Translations under genes and position numbers: made by a program
Shown: piece by piece, positions 44,353-53,167 of the stretch
Position numbering within the stretch: the stretch's first letter is position 1
Layout: each line of letters opens with the position of its first letter
Assembly (NCBI GenBank): GCA_029338735.1
Contig: JAQYAY010000003.1
Location: 1-53,670 of the forward strand
Source: Lachnospiraceae bacterium
GTDB taxonomy: Bacteria > Bacillota > Clostridia > Lachnospirales > Lachnospiraceae
Reading direction: 5' to 3'
Length of the DNA: 53,670 nucleotides
Notes under the pieces: generated by a model
Database searches by the model: none
Told to the model about the DNA's origin: nothing
Seen by the model: only the letters and a program-made list of their open reading frames with translations

Positions 44353-45086
44353 TGATAGAAGTAAAAGGCCTCAAAAAAACATTCGATACCTTAAATGGTC
44401 CTCTTGAAGTCCTTAAAGGAATAGATGCAGAGATAAAGGACGGAGAAAAAGTGGCTATCATCGGACCTTCCGGTTCTGGTAAGAGTACTTTTCTACGGTG
44501 CCTGAATCTCCTCGAAGAGCCGACTGCAGGAACTATTATTTTTGACGGACAGGATATTACAGCTAAGGGCGTTGATATAGATGCCGTGCGTTCCCAGATG
44601 GGAATGGTATTCCAGCATTTCAATCTGTTCCCGCATCTGTCGGTAAGAGAAAATATCACCTTAGCACCTGTGATGCTTAAGAAGATGACTCAGCAGCAGG
44701 CTGATGAGAAGGCACACGAGCTCCTTAAGAGAGTTGGCCTCGAAGAGAAGATAGATTCGTATCCGAAGCAGCTCTCCGGTGGCCAGCAGCAGCGAATCGC
44801 AATCGTGCGTTCACTTGCCATGAACCCGAAGATGATGCTTTTTGATGAGCCTACATCAGCGCTTGATCCCGAGATGATCGGAGAAGTGCTTGACGTAATG
44901 AAGGAAGTTGCAGACGAAGGCATGACAATGGCAGTCGTTACACACGAGATGGCATTTGCGCGTGAGGTTGCCGACCGTGTCTTCTTCATTGCAGAAGGCA
45001 ATATTCTCGAACAGGGAAGGCCTGAAGATATTTTTGATCATCCGAAAAATGAGAGGCTTCAGGAATTTTTATCTAAAATACTCTGA
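44352..45086 (+). CDS. Polar amino acid ABC transporter, ATP-binding protein
   Basis: A 244-residue ATPase of the GlnQ family. Walker [10 protein letters not shown] at about residue 38-46, Q-loop [16 protein letters not shown], signature [11 protein letters not shown] at about 138, Walker [16 protein letters not shown] and switch His in VVTHEM. All motifs are intact. It powers uptake through the preceding permease; its start is coupled to it. Confidence 0.95.
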   Translation: MIEVKGLKKTFDTLNGPLEVLKGIDAEIKDGEKVAIIGPSGSGKSTFLRCLNLLEEPTAGTIIFDGQDITAKGVDIDAVRSQMGMVFQHFNLFPHLSVRENITLAPVMLKKMTQQQADEKAHELLKRVGLEEKIDSYPKQLSGGQQQRIAIVRSLAMNPKMMLFDEPTSALDPEMIGEVLDVMKEVADEGMTMAVVTHEMAFAREVADRVFFIAEGNILEQGRPEDIFDHPKNERLQEFLSKIL

Positions 45087-45096
45087 TAGAAAATCG

Positions 45097-45140
45097 CAGG
45101 AACCATGTAACGGCGGAACGTCTGTTGCATGGTTCTTTTT
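45097..45140 (+). terminator. Terminator of the ABC transporter operon
   Basis: GAACCATG (45100-45107) pairs with CATGGTTC (45128-45135), with further inner pairs (TAACGG with CTGTTG), followed by five T. Confidence 0.88.
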
Positions 45141-45201
45141 ATGCCTGATACTGGTAGCAATATTCAGAAAATTACGACTTCCAATTTTTTCAATTTACCC
45201 C

Positions 45202-45230
45202 TTTTCATATCTTCATGAATGTATTATCAT
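45202..45230 (+). promoter_or_regulatory. Possible promoter of nrdD
   Basis: TTTTCA at 45202-45207 and TATCAT at 45225-45230 with a 17-bp spacer. The boxes are weak, but the position, just ahead of two NrdR boxes, fits. Confidence 0.45.
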
Positions 45231-45239
45231 AATACATGC

Positions 45240-45287
45240 ACACAACATCTAGTGGCTTAGTTAAGGAAACACAACTATACTTAGTTG
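45240..45287. promoter_or_regulatory. Pair of NrdR boxes
   Basis: Box 1 at 45240-45255 (ACACAACATCTAGTGG) matches the NrdR consensus ACACTATATCTAGTGT, as I remember it, at 13 of 16 positions. Box 2 at 45272-45287 (CAACTATACTTAGTTG) matches its core less well (about 10 of 16) but is itself palindromic. Their starts are 32 bp apart, three helical turns, the known arrangement for NrdR repression of ribonucleotide reductase genes. Confidence 0.75.
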
Positions 45288-45368
45288 TTACATGAATCCA
45301 CAAATATTTCAGTTCCGTCAGGGGTTTATAGAAAGACTCGTAGGAGCGAGGGAAGGAAGTTACAGTTA

Positions 45369-47681
45369 ATGGACACAATCGTGGTAAAGACAAACGTGAT
45401 CAAGAGAAATGGCCGTGAGGTCCGTTTCGACGAGCAGAAGATCATCAATGCCATCATGAAGGCGAATAAGGAAGTGGAGGGAATTCACCAGCTGAATCAT
45501 GCCCAGGTACAGGCAGTGGCTGACGGTATCTCGAAGCAGGTAGCGGAGTCGCCTCATGCAGTCAATGTCGAGGACATTCAGGACCTCGTTGAGAAGGGTA
45601 TCATGGAGATGAGATGCTATGAGGTCGCTCAGAAGTATGTCAGATACAGATACAAGAGAGAGCTCTCCCGTAAGTCCAATACCACGGATAATGGAATCCT
45701 GGCCCTTATTGATCAGGTCAATGAGGAGGTAAAGCAGGAGAATTCCAACAAGAATCCTGTCATCAATTCCACACAGCGTGACTATATGGCTGGTGAGGTA
45801 TCAAAGGATCTCACGAACCGTGTACTGCTCCCTGAAGAGATAGTCAAGGCACATAAAGAGGGAATCATTCATTTCCATGATGCCGATTATTTTGCACAGA
45901 GAGAGCACAACTGCGATCTGATCAATCTTGAGGATATGCTCCAGAACGGAACTGTCATTTCGGAGACCATGATCGAGAAGCCGAAGAGCTTCTATACAGC
46001 CTGCAATATCACGACACAGATCGTGGCTCAGGTCGCATCGAATCAGTACGGCGGCCAGTCATTCTCACTGGCACATCTGGCACCATTCGTAGATGTCTCC
46101 AGACAGAAGATCAGGAAGCAGGTCATCGAGGAGAGAAAAGAAGTCGGAGATGATCTCGATGAAGACAAGATCATGAAGATTGTAGATCACCGTCTTCAGT
46201 CTGAGATTGAGTCAGGTATCCAGACTATACAGTATCAGCTGGTGACACTCATGACGACAAATGGGCAGACACCGTTTGTGACGATGTTTATCTATCTCGA
46301 TGAGGTTCCGGAAGGACAGACCCGTGATGATCTTGCCCGTCTTGCAAAAGAGGTGTTCAGACAGAGAATTCAGGGTATCAAGAATGAAAAGGGAGTCTGG
46401 GTCACACCTGCATTCCCAAAGATCATCTATACACTTGATGCAGATAATATCGAAGAGGGTAGTCCATACTATGACCTGACGAAGCTCGCAGCAGAGTGCA
46501 CAGCCAGGAGAATGGTGCCTGACTATATTTCAGCCAAGGTGATGCGTGAGCTCAAGGGTGATGTATATACATGCATGGGCTGCCGCAGCTTCCTCACACC
46601 GGACAATGAAGACAATGCAGAGGGACTCTGCAATGCTGGCAATAAGAGCGGAGCACTTGATTATAAAGAAGGCGAGCACAAGTATTATGGCCGTTTCAAT
46701 CAGGGTGTCGTGACGATCAACCTCGTTGATGTGGCCTGCTCAGCAGTCAAGGAGTCCAATGAAAAGGGAACAGACAGATTTGATGAGTTCTGGAAGATAT
46801 TCGATGACAGACTCGAGCTCTGTCACAGGGCACTTCAGTGCAGACACAACCGTCTGATGGGCACATCATCTGATGTCGCACCAATCCTCTGGCAGCATGG
46901 AGCACTTGCCCGTCTGAAGAAGGGTGAGAAGATCGACAAGCTTCTCTTCGGCAATTATTCTACGATCAGCCTCGGATACTGTGGTATTTCAGAGATGACA
47001 TATGAGATGATGGGAGTGAGCCATACAGATCCTAAGGGCAAGGAATTCGCTCTAAAAGTCATGCAGCATTTAAACGACAAGTGCGCAGAGTGGCGTAAGG
47101 CAGAGAATATCAGCTATTCACTCTATGGAACACCGATGGAGTCTACTACATACAAGTTCGCAAAGTGCCTGCAGAAGAGATTCGGAATCATTCCTCATGT
47201 GACCGACAAGAACTATATCACGAACAGCTATCATGTCCATGTGACAGAAGAGATAGATGCATTCAAGAAGCTCAAGTTCGAGTCAGAGTTCCAGAAGCTC
47301 TCACCGGGCGGAGCAATCAGCTATGTCGAGGTACCGAATCTCCAGACCAATGTACCAGCAGTCCTTTCTATCATGAAGTACATCTACGAGAATATCATGT
47401 ATGCAGAGCTCAATACAAAGAGCGATTACTGCGAGGTCTGCGGATATGACGGAGAGATCCGTATCGTAGAGGATGACAATGGCAAGCTAGTCTGGGAGTG
47501 CCCGAAATGTGGCAACCGTGACCAGAACAAGATGAGCGTAGCCCGTCGTACCTGTGGCTACATCGGAACCCAGTTCTGGAACCAGGGCCGTACACAGGAG
47601 ATCCGCGACCGTGTCCTTCATCTCTCAATCCCAGAATTCGAAGGCACAGAAGAGATGAACGTCAACGCCTCAGTAAAGTGA
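45369..47681 (+). CDS. nrdD: Anaerobic ribonucleoside-triphosphate reductase
   Basis: A 770-residue class III reductase making deoxynucleotides without oxygen. The N-terminal ATP-cone (residues 5-95, NVIKRNGREVRFDEQKIINA) allows allosteric control. The catalytic barrel has YTCMGCRSFLTPDNE and the C-terminal zinc site CEVCGYDGEI with CPKCGNRD. The glycyl radical residue lies in RRTCGYIGTQFWNQGRTQEI at about Gly730. I chose the ATG at 45369 because AAGGAAG precedes it; a longer in-frame start at 45285 lies inside NrdR box 2. It needs the NrdG activase downstream. Confidence 0.96.
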   Translation: MDTIVVKTNVIKRNGREVRFDEQKIINAIMKANKEVEGIHQLNHAQVQAVADGISKQVAESPHAVNVEDIQDLVEKGIMEMRCYEVAQKYVRYRYKRELSRKSNTTDNGILALIDQVNEEVKQENSNKNPVINSTQRDYMAGEVSKDLTNRVLLPEEIVKAHKEGIIHFHDADYFAQREHNCDLINLEDMLQNGTVISETMIEKPKSFYTACNITTQIVAQVASNQYGGQSFSLAHLAPFVDVSRQKIRKQVIEERKEVGDDLDEDKIMKIVDHRLQSEIESGIQTIQYQLVTLMTTNGQTPFVTMFIYLDEVPEGQTRDDLARLAKEVFRQRIQGIKNEKGVWVTPAFPKIIYTLDADNIEEGSPYYDLTKLAAECTARRMVPDYISAKVMRELKGDVYTCMGCRSFLTPDNEDNAEGLCNAGNKSGALDYKEGEHKYYGRFNQGVVTINLVDVACSAVKESNEKGTDRFDEFWKIFDDRLELCHRALQCRHNRLMGTSSDVAPILWQHGALARLKKGEKIDKLLFGNYSTISLGYCGISEMTYEMMGVSHTDPKGKEFALKVMQHLNDKCAEWRKAENISYSLYGTPMESTTYKFAKCLQKRFGIIPHVTDKNYITNSYHVHVTEEIDAFKKLKFESEFQKLSPGGAISYVEVPNLQTNVPAVLSIMKYIYENIMYAELNTKSDYCEVCGYDGEIRIVEDDNGKLVWECPKCGNRDQNKMSVARRTCGYIGTQFWNQGRTQEIRDRVLHLSIPEFEGTEEMNVNASVK

Positions 47682-47709
47682 TTTAGCTGGTAAATTTTGA
47701 ATTAAGAGT

Positions 47710-47845
47710 GGGTGAAAGACACATGAGTTGTGAGAGACCTTTCGAAACGCCGGCGCTTAGGCAGCGTTCTTTGCTGCCTTATGCGCCCGCTGCGTTGAGA
47801 ACAGAGCGAGAGCGTGTCTCGAACAACTGCATGTGTCTTTCACCC
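47710..47845. repeat. Long palindromic element between nrdD and nrdG
   Basis: GGGTGAAAGACACATG (47710-47725) is a perfect 16-bp match to CATGTGTCTTTCACCC (47830-47845). The stem goes on with AGTTGT/ACAACT and GAGAC/GTCTC after small bulges (27 bp in all), and the interior carries a second hairpin, GGCGC..GGCAGC (47752-47765) with GCTGCC..GCGCC (47773-47787). The GC content is well above the flanks. It has the look of a non-autonomous mobile palindromic element. Confidence 0.85.
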
Positions 47846-47866
47846 CCAAGATATATACTATATAAC

Positions 47867-48391
47867 ATGAACTACGGACAGATATACTACACCGACGTTG
47901 CCAATGGCCCAGGCTGCCGCACCTCACTATTCGTGAGTGGCTGCACCCACCATTGCAAGGGGTGTTTCAATGAAGAGACCTGGGACTTTTCCTATGGTCA
48001 TGAATATACAAAGGATACAGAGAACAAGATACTGGAATCAGTGAAGCCATCATATATAGATGGCCTCACTGTACTCGGTGGCGAGCCGATGGAGCCAGCT
48101 AATCAGAAGGCACTGCTTCCACTGTACAGGAAGATAAGAGAAAAGGTGCCGCATGCCTCAATATGGATATACAGCGGCTATACCTGGGAAGAACTGACAG
48201 ACCCGTCCAACAAGCGGTGTCACACAGAGGATACAGATGAGATCTTATCTCTTATAGATGTGCTCGTGGACGGAGAGTTCGAAGAGGATAAAAAGGATAT
48301 ATCCCTTATTTTCAAAGGCTCTTCCAATCAGAGAATAATAGACGTGCAAAAGACAATTGAATATGGTAAAATAACTCCGAAGGATGTGTAA
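47867..48391 (+). CDS. nrdG: Anaerobic ribonucleotide reductase activating protein
   Basis: A 174-residue radical SAM enzyme that generates the glycyl radical on NrdD. The cluster motif is CTHHCKGCFNEETW (Cys-x3-Cys-x2-Cys), followed by TVLGGEPMEPANQ. The start MNYGQIYYTDVANGPG is the usual family start; the reading frame runs open further upstream, but only through the palindromic element. No Shine-Dalgarno is evident ahead of it. The terminator that follows begins within its last codons. Confidence 0.94.
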   Translation: MNYGQIYYTDVANGPGCRTSLFVSGCTHHCKGCFNEETWDFSYGHEYTKDTENKILESVKPSYIDGLTVLGGEPMEPANQKALLPLYRKIREKVPHASIWIYSGYTWEELTDPSNKRCHTEDTDEILSLIDVLVDGEFEEDKKDISLIFKGSSNQRIIDVQKTIEYGKITPKDV

Positions 48392-48411
48392 TCCAACGGA
48401 GTTTTTTATTT
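48373..48411 (+). terminator. Terminator overlapping the end of nrdG
   Basis: AACTCCG (48373-48379), inside the last nrdG codons, pairs with CGGAGTT (48397-48403), followed by TTTTTATTTT. Confidence 0.8.
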
Positions 48412-48412
48412 T

Positions 48413-49105
48413 ATGGCAGATATATATTTTCTTCGTCACGGTCAGACGGATATGAACATCACCCATATGCTGCAGGGCCGGACGAATACAGATTTAAATG
48501 ACAGAGGAAGACGGCAGGCGAGAAGCGCAGGAAAGGCGCTCCAGAGAGATGGAATAGTGCCTGATATCATTTTTGCATCGCCGCTGAACAGGGTGAGAGA
48601 GACTACAGAGGAGGCTCTTTCGGTACAGGGTCTTGAGCCGATAGATATGACGGTCGGTGAAGCGCTTGTATATCAGGGAGAGAAAATCCCAAGGGTGACA
48701 GATCAGAGGCTCATTGAGATGAGCTTCGGAGAAGTCGAAGGGATTCCGATGAGTGAGCTGCCTGATGATTTTGCAGGGATATTCTTCGATGATCCGGCAA
48801 ATTATGAGCCGGTACCGGGAGCAGAGTCATACCATGAGCTTCTCAAGAGATGCAGGAGCTTCATTGAGTATCTGCGTGAGAATACGAGACCGGGCGGAAT
48901 ACTTGCGGACAAGACAATAGTCTGTGCGACACATGGAGGAGTGCTGCATGGCATTCTGCTCCTGCTATGGCACAGGGACCTTGAGGACTTCTGGAAGCAG
49001 CAGGTCCTGAACTGCGCAATAGTGAAGGCGGAGTTAGCCGACAGGCAGGAAGATGATACGGCTGAGTTTATAGAAGACGGTTTTACCGGAGAGGAGAAAA
49101 TGTAA
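48413..49105 (+). CDS. Histidine phosphatase family protein
   Basis: A 230-residue enzyme of the phosphoglycerate mutase-like superfamily. The catalytic His lies in FLRHGQTDMN at residues 6-15, with a second Arg in FASPLNRVRET, the acid in MSFGEVEG, and the second His in CATHGGVLHG at about 180. Substrates in this family range from sugar phosphates to alpha-ribazole phosphate; this one is not assigned. Its stop overlaps the next start (TAATG), coupling it to a polysaccharide deacetylase. Confidence 0.9.
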   Translation: MADIYFLRHGQTDMNITHMLQGRTNTDLNDRGRRQARSAGKALQRDGIVPDIIFASPLNRVRETTEEALSVQGLEPIDMTVGEALVYQGEKIPRVTDQRLIEMSFGEVEGIPMSELPDDFAGIFFDDPANYEPVPGAESYHELLKRCRSFIEYLRENTRPGGILADKTIVCATHGGVLHGILLLLWHRDLEDFWKQQVLNCAIVKAELADRQEDDTAEFIEDGFTGEEKM

Positions 49106-49986
49106 TGGTAAAAAAGAGGATTCTGGCAGTAGCAGCAGCGATAACAATTTTATTTACAGCTCTACCTGAGGGCGGAGTAGTCGCAGAGGCGGCAAAGAAG
49201 ACAACAGCGGCCACGGCAGTCACTGGATCAGCCATCGCAGCAAGCGGGGCAGCAATCGCTAACAGCGGTTCTGCGATCAAGGCCAAGCCCGGGAAAAAGA
49301 AGCCGGTAAAAAAACCGAAGAAGCATAAAGTAAAAAAGGCAAAAAAGAAACAGCCGAAGAAGACAGTGTATTTTACGTTTGATGACGGACCAGGAAGCAG
49401 GGTCACACCGAAGCTTCTTAAGGTACTGAAGAAGAACAATGTGAAGGCAACCTTCTTCATAGTAGGCACCCAGGCCGTGGGCAATAAGAAGATCCTGAAG
49501 CGGATCGCGAAGGACGGGCATACACTGGCCATTCATACATATACCCACGATTACAGAAAGATATATTCGAGCAAGAAGGCATTTCTTGCAGATTTCCACA
49601 AGACGGAGAAGCTCATAAAGGATACAACCGGCGTCCAGCCGAGGTATTTCAGATTCCCAGGCGGCGGCAACAATCATTACATGTCAACGAAGCTGAGAAA
49701 TGAGATCCTGAAGGAACTCCATAAAGAGGGCTATACAGAAATGGACTGGAACTGCGGGACCTCTGATGCGGCTCCGACATACTACAACGAGGCAGCGCTC
49801 ATCAGATACGGCAAGACATCCCACTGGGGATCTGACCCTATAGTGATGCTGCAGCATGATGCGAATTCAAAGTATCACACACCTCAGGTCACAGATGCCC
49901 TGATCAGTTACTACAGAGCAAAGGGTTATCATTTCAGCGGACTTGACAATTATACAGGTCCTGAGATGTGCTTCAAAAGGAAATGA
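49105..49986 (+). CDS. Secreted polysaccharide deacetylase (NodB domain)
   Basis: A 293-residue exported enzyme. A signal peptide (about residues 1-29, ending AEAA) is followed by an Ala/Ser-rich stretch and a very basic Lys/Pro linker (KKPVKKPKKHKVKKAKKKQ), probably for wall binding. The NodB domain starts at about residue 90: TFDDGPGSRVT (metal Asp), IHTYTHDY (metal His pair), FRFPGGGNNHY, MDWNCGTSDA and MLQHDAN. All five catalytic motifs are present. It should remove acetyl groups from peptidoglycan GlcNAc or a similar glycan. Confidence 0.92.
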   Translation: MVKKRILAVAAAITILFTALPEGGVVAEAAKKTTAATAVTGSAIAASGAAIANSGSAIKAKPGKKKPVKKPKKHKVKKAKKKQPKKTVYFTFDDGPGSRVTPKLLKVLKKNNVKATFFIVGTQAVGNKKILKRIAKDGHTLAIHTYTHDYRKIYSSKKAFLADFHKTEKLIKDTTGVQPRYFRFPGGGNNHYMSTKLRNEILKELHKEGYTEMDWNCGTSDAAPTYYNEAALIRYGKTSHWGSDPIVMLQHDANSKYHTPQVTDALISYYRAKGYHFSGLDNYTGPEMCFKRK

Positions 49987-50010
49987 TTCCTGATGGAAGG
50001 AGGGATATAT

Positions 50011-52143
50011 ATGTCTGAAGAAAAATCAAAGAGCGTCCTGATAATAGATGATTCTCCTACGAACAGGGCGATGCTTGCGAAGATTCTGAAGGATGAGGTC
50101 GATGTCATCGAAGCAGAGAACGGTGAGAAGGGTCTTCACATCCTGAGAAGTCAGATCGGAAAGATCGGAATAGTGCTTCTTGATCTGATCATGCCAGGGA
50201 TCAGCGGTTTCGATGTCCTGACAGAGATGAAAAAAGAGCATATGACAGACTATGTTCCGGTCATTATGATATCAACTGCTGATGATCCGAATAATATCGA
50301 GAAGGCATTTGACCTCGGGGCTCTTGACTTTATCTCCCGTCCGTATTCAGAGAGAATAGTCCGCAGAAGGGTTCTGACGACTATCAGTCTGTTCCAGAAG
50401 CAGACACAGATTGCCAACAGGATAGACAGACAGTACAAGGCCGATGAGGAGCTGACGGACAGCAGGACAGGACTTCCGTATAAGAAGAATTTCTTCAATC
50501 AGGTGGATACACAGCTCAAGAATCCGAATCTCGGGCCACTGTATATGGTGGCTATGGACATAGATCATTTCAAGCTGTTCAACAGTTACTACAGCTGGGA
50601 ACGTGGTGATGAGTATATCAAGAAGATCGGATCGGTCCTTTCATCATCAATTCAGAGACATGGCGGAGTAGCCGGATATCTGGGCGGTGATGATTTCGCA
50701 CTGCTGTGCCCGGCAAGGATAGATCTCGTGAATTCACTGTCAGACCAGCTCAACAGATATATTTCAGAGAACAGCTTCGAGCCGACTTTCCGTACGAATT
50801 TCGGAGTATATCCTATAGATGTCGCAAGGATGCATGATGCGAGACAGCTGTATGATCTTGCATCAATCGCACTCGAGACGATCCGTGGTGACTATACGCA
50901 GACAGTCACAGTCTATGATCCGGCAATGATCCAGAAGGAGCAGGATGAGTACAAGAGACTGCTGAATATCAGGAGCGGTATCAGAAAAGGCGAGTTCACA
51001 ATCTATATCCAGCCAAAGGTGGATATGAATACGGGCAGGATTTTCGGAGGAGAGGCACTTGCCAGATGGATCCATGACGGCACAGTATGTTCACCAGGAC
51101 TCTTTGTTCCGGTAATGGAAAAGAACGGACTCATCTCAACACTTGACAAGCTGATATGGGACAGGACAGCCAGATATATCAAGAAGCTAATAGGTGAAGG
51201 GATCACTCCTCTGCCAGTATCAGTCAATATATCAAAGACTGACATATTTACGATGGATGTGCCAGAATTTTTCAGTGAGATAATAAGAGCCTATGATATA
51301 CCTCCGGCACTGCTCGAGGCTGAGCTTTCAGAGTCTACATTCATTCATGCTCCGGAGAGAGCAGTCGATATGGTGGCACGTTTCCATGACCTGGGAATGA
51401 GCGTATCATATGATGATTTCGGAAGCGGGTATGCTCCTCTCTCTACTATTGAGTCGATGGATGTCGATATGTTAAAGATTGATACGACCTTCCTTCGTAT
51501 GACGCGGGAAGCCCCGGAGAAGAGCAGGACTATCCTTGAACCGATTCTTGCTATGGCGCAGCAGATACAGCTGCCGGTGATCATAGAAGGAGTAGAGACA
51601 GAGGGACAGGCTGATTTCCTTAAGAAAATGGGATGTGTGTACGCGCAGGGCTATTATTACCAGATGCCTGTGCCTGCAGACCAGTTCACGCGCCTGATCA
51701 GTGATCCTGAAAAGGTAGATGCGTCGGGGCTCACGATAGGAGTACCTCAGGCATACCGTGTGAGACAGATACTCGATTCGAACTATATCTCAGATGACAT
51801 GGTGGCCAATATCTTCGGATCTACACTGATCCTGAACCGTATCGGAGGCATAGTAAAGGTAGGCTGGTCGCTTCTCGATCATTACAAGGATTCGGACCTC
51901 GTGGATCTTGTGGATCCCGCATCCGAAGTACTATTCTCCGAGCAGGTAAAGGAAGAAGACAGGGCGAAGTTCCAGTCTATATTTGACAGGGCAGTACAGG
52001 ACAAGGACAAGGGTGCGAGAGGCACGGTCACATTTATCACGAACGGAGCAGAACACAGGGTACGCATGAGACTCTACTATATGCGCAGCAATGTGAGCGA
52101 GCAGATCTTCTATTCAATGATAGATGAGATTGATGAAGAGTAA
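50011..52143 (+). CDS. Response regulator with GGDEF-like, EAL and PAS-like domains
   Basis: A 710-residue protein. Receiver domain at residues 1-125 has acidic pair IIDDSPTNR, phospho-Asp in VLLDLIMPG, but the usual Lys is Arg (FISRPY). A GGDEF-like domain (about 145-305) reads GYLGGDDFALL, with Asp in place of the catalytic Glu at about residue 225. An EAL domain (about 315-560) is intact: GGEALARW, SVNIS, LSEST, YDDFGSGY, MLKID, IEGVE. A PAS-like domain ends it (residues 580-710). It is predicted to be mainly a c-di-GMP phosphodiesterase. The ATG at 50011 follows AAGGAGGG. Confidence 0.9.
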   Translation: MSEEKSKSVLIIDDSPTNRAMLAKILKDEVDVIEAENGEKGLHILRSQIGKIGIVLLDLIMPGISGFDVLTEMKKEHMTDYVPVIMISTADDPNNIEKAFDLGALDFISRPYSERIVRRRVLTTISLFQKQTQIANRIDRQYKADEELTDSRTGLPYKKNFFNQVDTQLKNPNLGPLYMVAMDIDHFKLFNSYYSWERGDEYIKKIGSVLSSSIQRHGGVAGYLGGDDFALLCPARIDLVNSLSDQLNRYISENSFEPTFRTNFGVYPIDVARMHDARQLYDLASIALETIRGDYTQTVTVYDPAMIQKEQDEYKRLLNIRSGIRKGEFTIYIQPKVDMNTGRIFGGEALARWIHDGTVCSPGLFVPVMEKNGLISTLDKLIWDRTARYIKKLIGEGITPLPVSVNISKTDIFTMDVPEFFSEIIRAYDIPPALLEAELSESTFIHAPERAVDMVARFHDLGMSVSYDDFGSGYAPLSTIESMDVDMLKIDTTFLRMTREAPEKSRTILEPILAMAQQIQLPVIIEGVETEGQADFLKKMGCVYAQGYYYQMPVPADQFTRLISDPEKVDASGLTIGVPQAYRVRQILDSNYISDDMVANIFGSTLILNRIGGIVKVGWSLLDHYKDSDLVDLVDPASEVLFSEQVKEEDRAKFQSIFDRAVQDKDKGARGTVTFITNGAEHRVRMRLYYMRSNVSEQIFYSMIDEIDEE

Positions 52144-52198
52144 AATTTCAGTTGTAAAATATATGTAATAGTGGTAAACTGTTTCGGAAAAAAGCAGA

Positions 52199-52231
52199 AG
52201 GCTGTGAAGATATTTTTTCACAGCCTTTTTT
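52199..52231 (+). terminator. Terminator after the response regulator gene
   Basis: AGGCTGTGAA (52199-52208) pairs with TTCACAGCCT (52217-52226), followed by TTTTT. A possible promoter (TTGTAA, 17 bp, TAAACT at 52153-52181) lies before it, so it could also act as an attenuator for nadA. Confidence 0.85.
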
Positions 52232-52252
52232 AGAAGTAGAAAGGTAAGAAGC

Positions 52253-53167
52253 GTGGACGCAAAAGAAATTGCTGACCAGATCACGGCTCTGAAAAAGAAG
52301 AAAAATGCCATTATCATGGCTCATTACTATGTAGCAGATGAGATACAGGATATCGCTGACTTTGTCGGCGACTCATTTTTCCTTGCCAAAAAGGCTACAG
52401 AGACCGATGCTGATATCATAGTGCTCTGTGGGGTACGGTTCATGGGAGAGAGTGCGAAAGTCCTGAACCCTGAAAAGAAGGTTCTCATTCCTGAGATGGC
52501 TGCTGACTGCCCTATGGCTCATATGGCAACGACAGATGGCATTGATGAGATGAGGAGCAGATATGATGATCTGGCAGTAGTCTGTTATGTGAATTCCACA
52601 GCAGATCTGAAGGCAGCAAGTGATGTATGTGTCACAAGCGCCAATGCACTGAAGATCGTCAGTCGCCTTCCTCAGAAAAATATATATTTCATTCCGGATC
52701 AGAATCTCGCTCACTATATTGCAGACCAGCTACCGGACAAGCATTTTATTTTCAATGATGGATTCTGTCATGTGCACAATTCAATCAGGCTCGATGTGCT
52801 GAAGAAGACAAAGGCAATGAAGCCTGATGCACAAGTTCTCGTTCATCCTGAATGCAAGCCGGAAGTTGTAGCAGAGGCTGACTACGTCGGCTCTACCTCT
52901 GGTATCATAAAGTATGCTTCGGAGTCAGATGCAAAGGAATTCATAGTTGCTACGGAGCTCGGTGTGATGCATGAGCTGAAGAAAAGAAATCCTGACAAGA
53001 AATTCTATCCGGCAGGTCCTATGCAGATCTGTCCGAATATGAAGAAGCTCACAATGGAGAAGCTCCTGCATGTACTGCAGTTTGAGGATTCTGAGATTAC
53101 TCTTCCGGATGATCTGATGAGAGATGCAAAGGCACCTATGGAAGAAATGTTGAGGCTGGCACAATGA
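52253..53167 (+). CDS. nadA: Quinolinate synthase
   Basis: A 304-residue iron-sulphur enzyme condensing iminoaspartate and dihydroxyacetone phosphate to quinolinate in NAD synthesis. Seen: IMAHYYVADEIQDIADFVGDS, the cluster cysteines in LCGVRFMGE, GFCHVHNSI or HPECKPEV, and QICPNMKKLT, plus STSGIIKYA. The start codon is GTG with AAAGGTAAG upstream. It overlaps nadB by 4 bp (ATGA). Confidence 0.95.
   Translation: MDAKEIADQITALKKKKNAIIMAHYYVADEIQDIADFVGDSFFLAKKATETDADIIVLCGVRFMGESAKVLNPEKKVLIPEMAADCPMAHMATTDGIDEMRSRYDDLAVVCYVNSTADLKAASDVCVTSANALKIVSRLPQKNIYFIPDQNLAHYIADQLPDKHFIFNDGFCHVHNSIRLDVLKKTKAMKPDAQVLVHPECKPEVVAEADYVGSTSGIIKYASESDAKEFIVATELGVMHELKKRNPDKKFYPAGPMQICPNMKKLTMEKLLHVLQFEDSEITLPDDLMRDAKAPMEEMLRLAQ

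Noticed and set aside
47708-47866. Longer NrdG with an N-terminal extension
   Set aside because: The frame is open through the palindrome, but the known family start is MNYGQ and the extension would be encoded only by the repeat.
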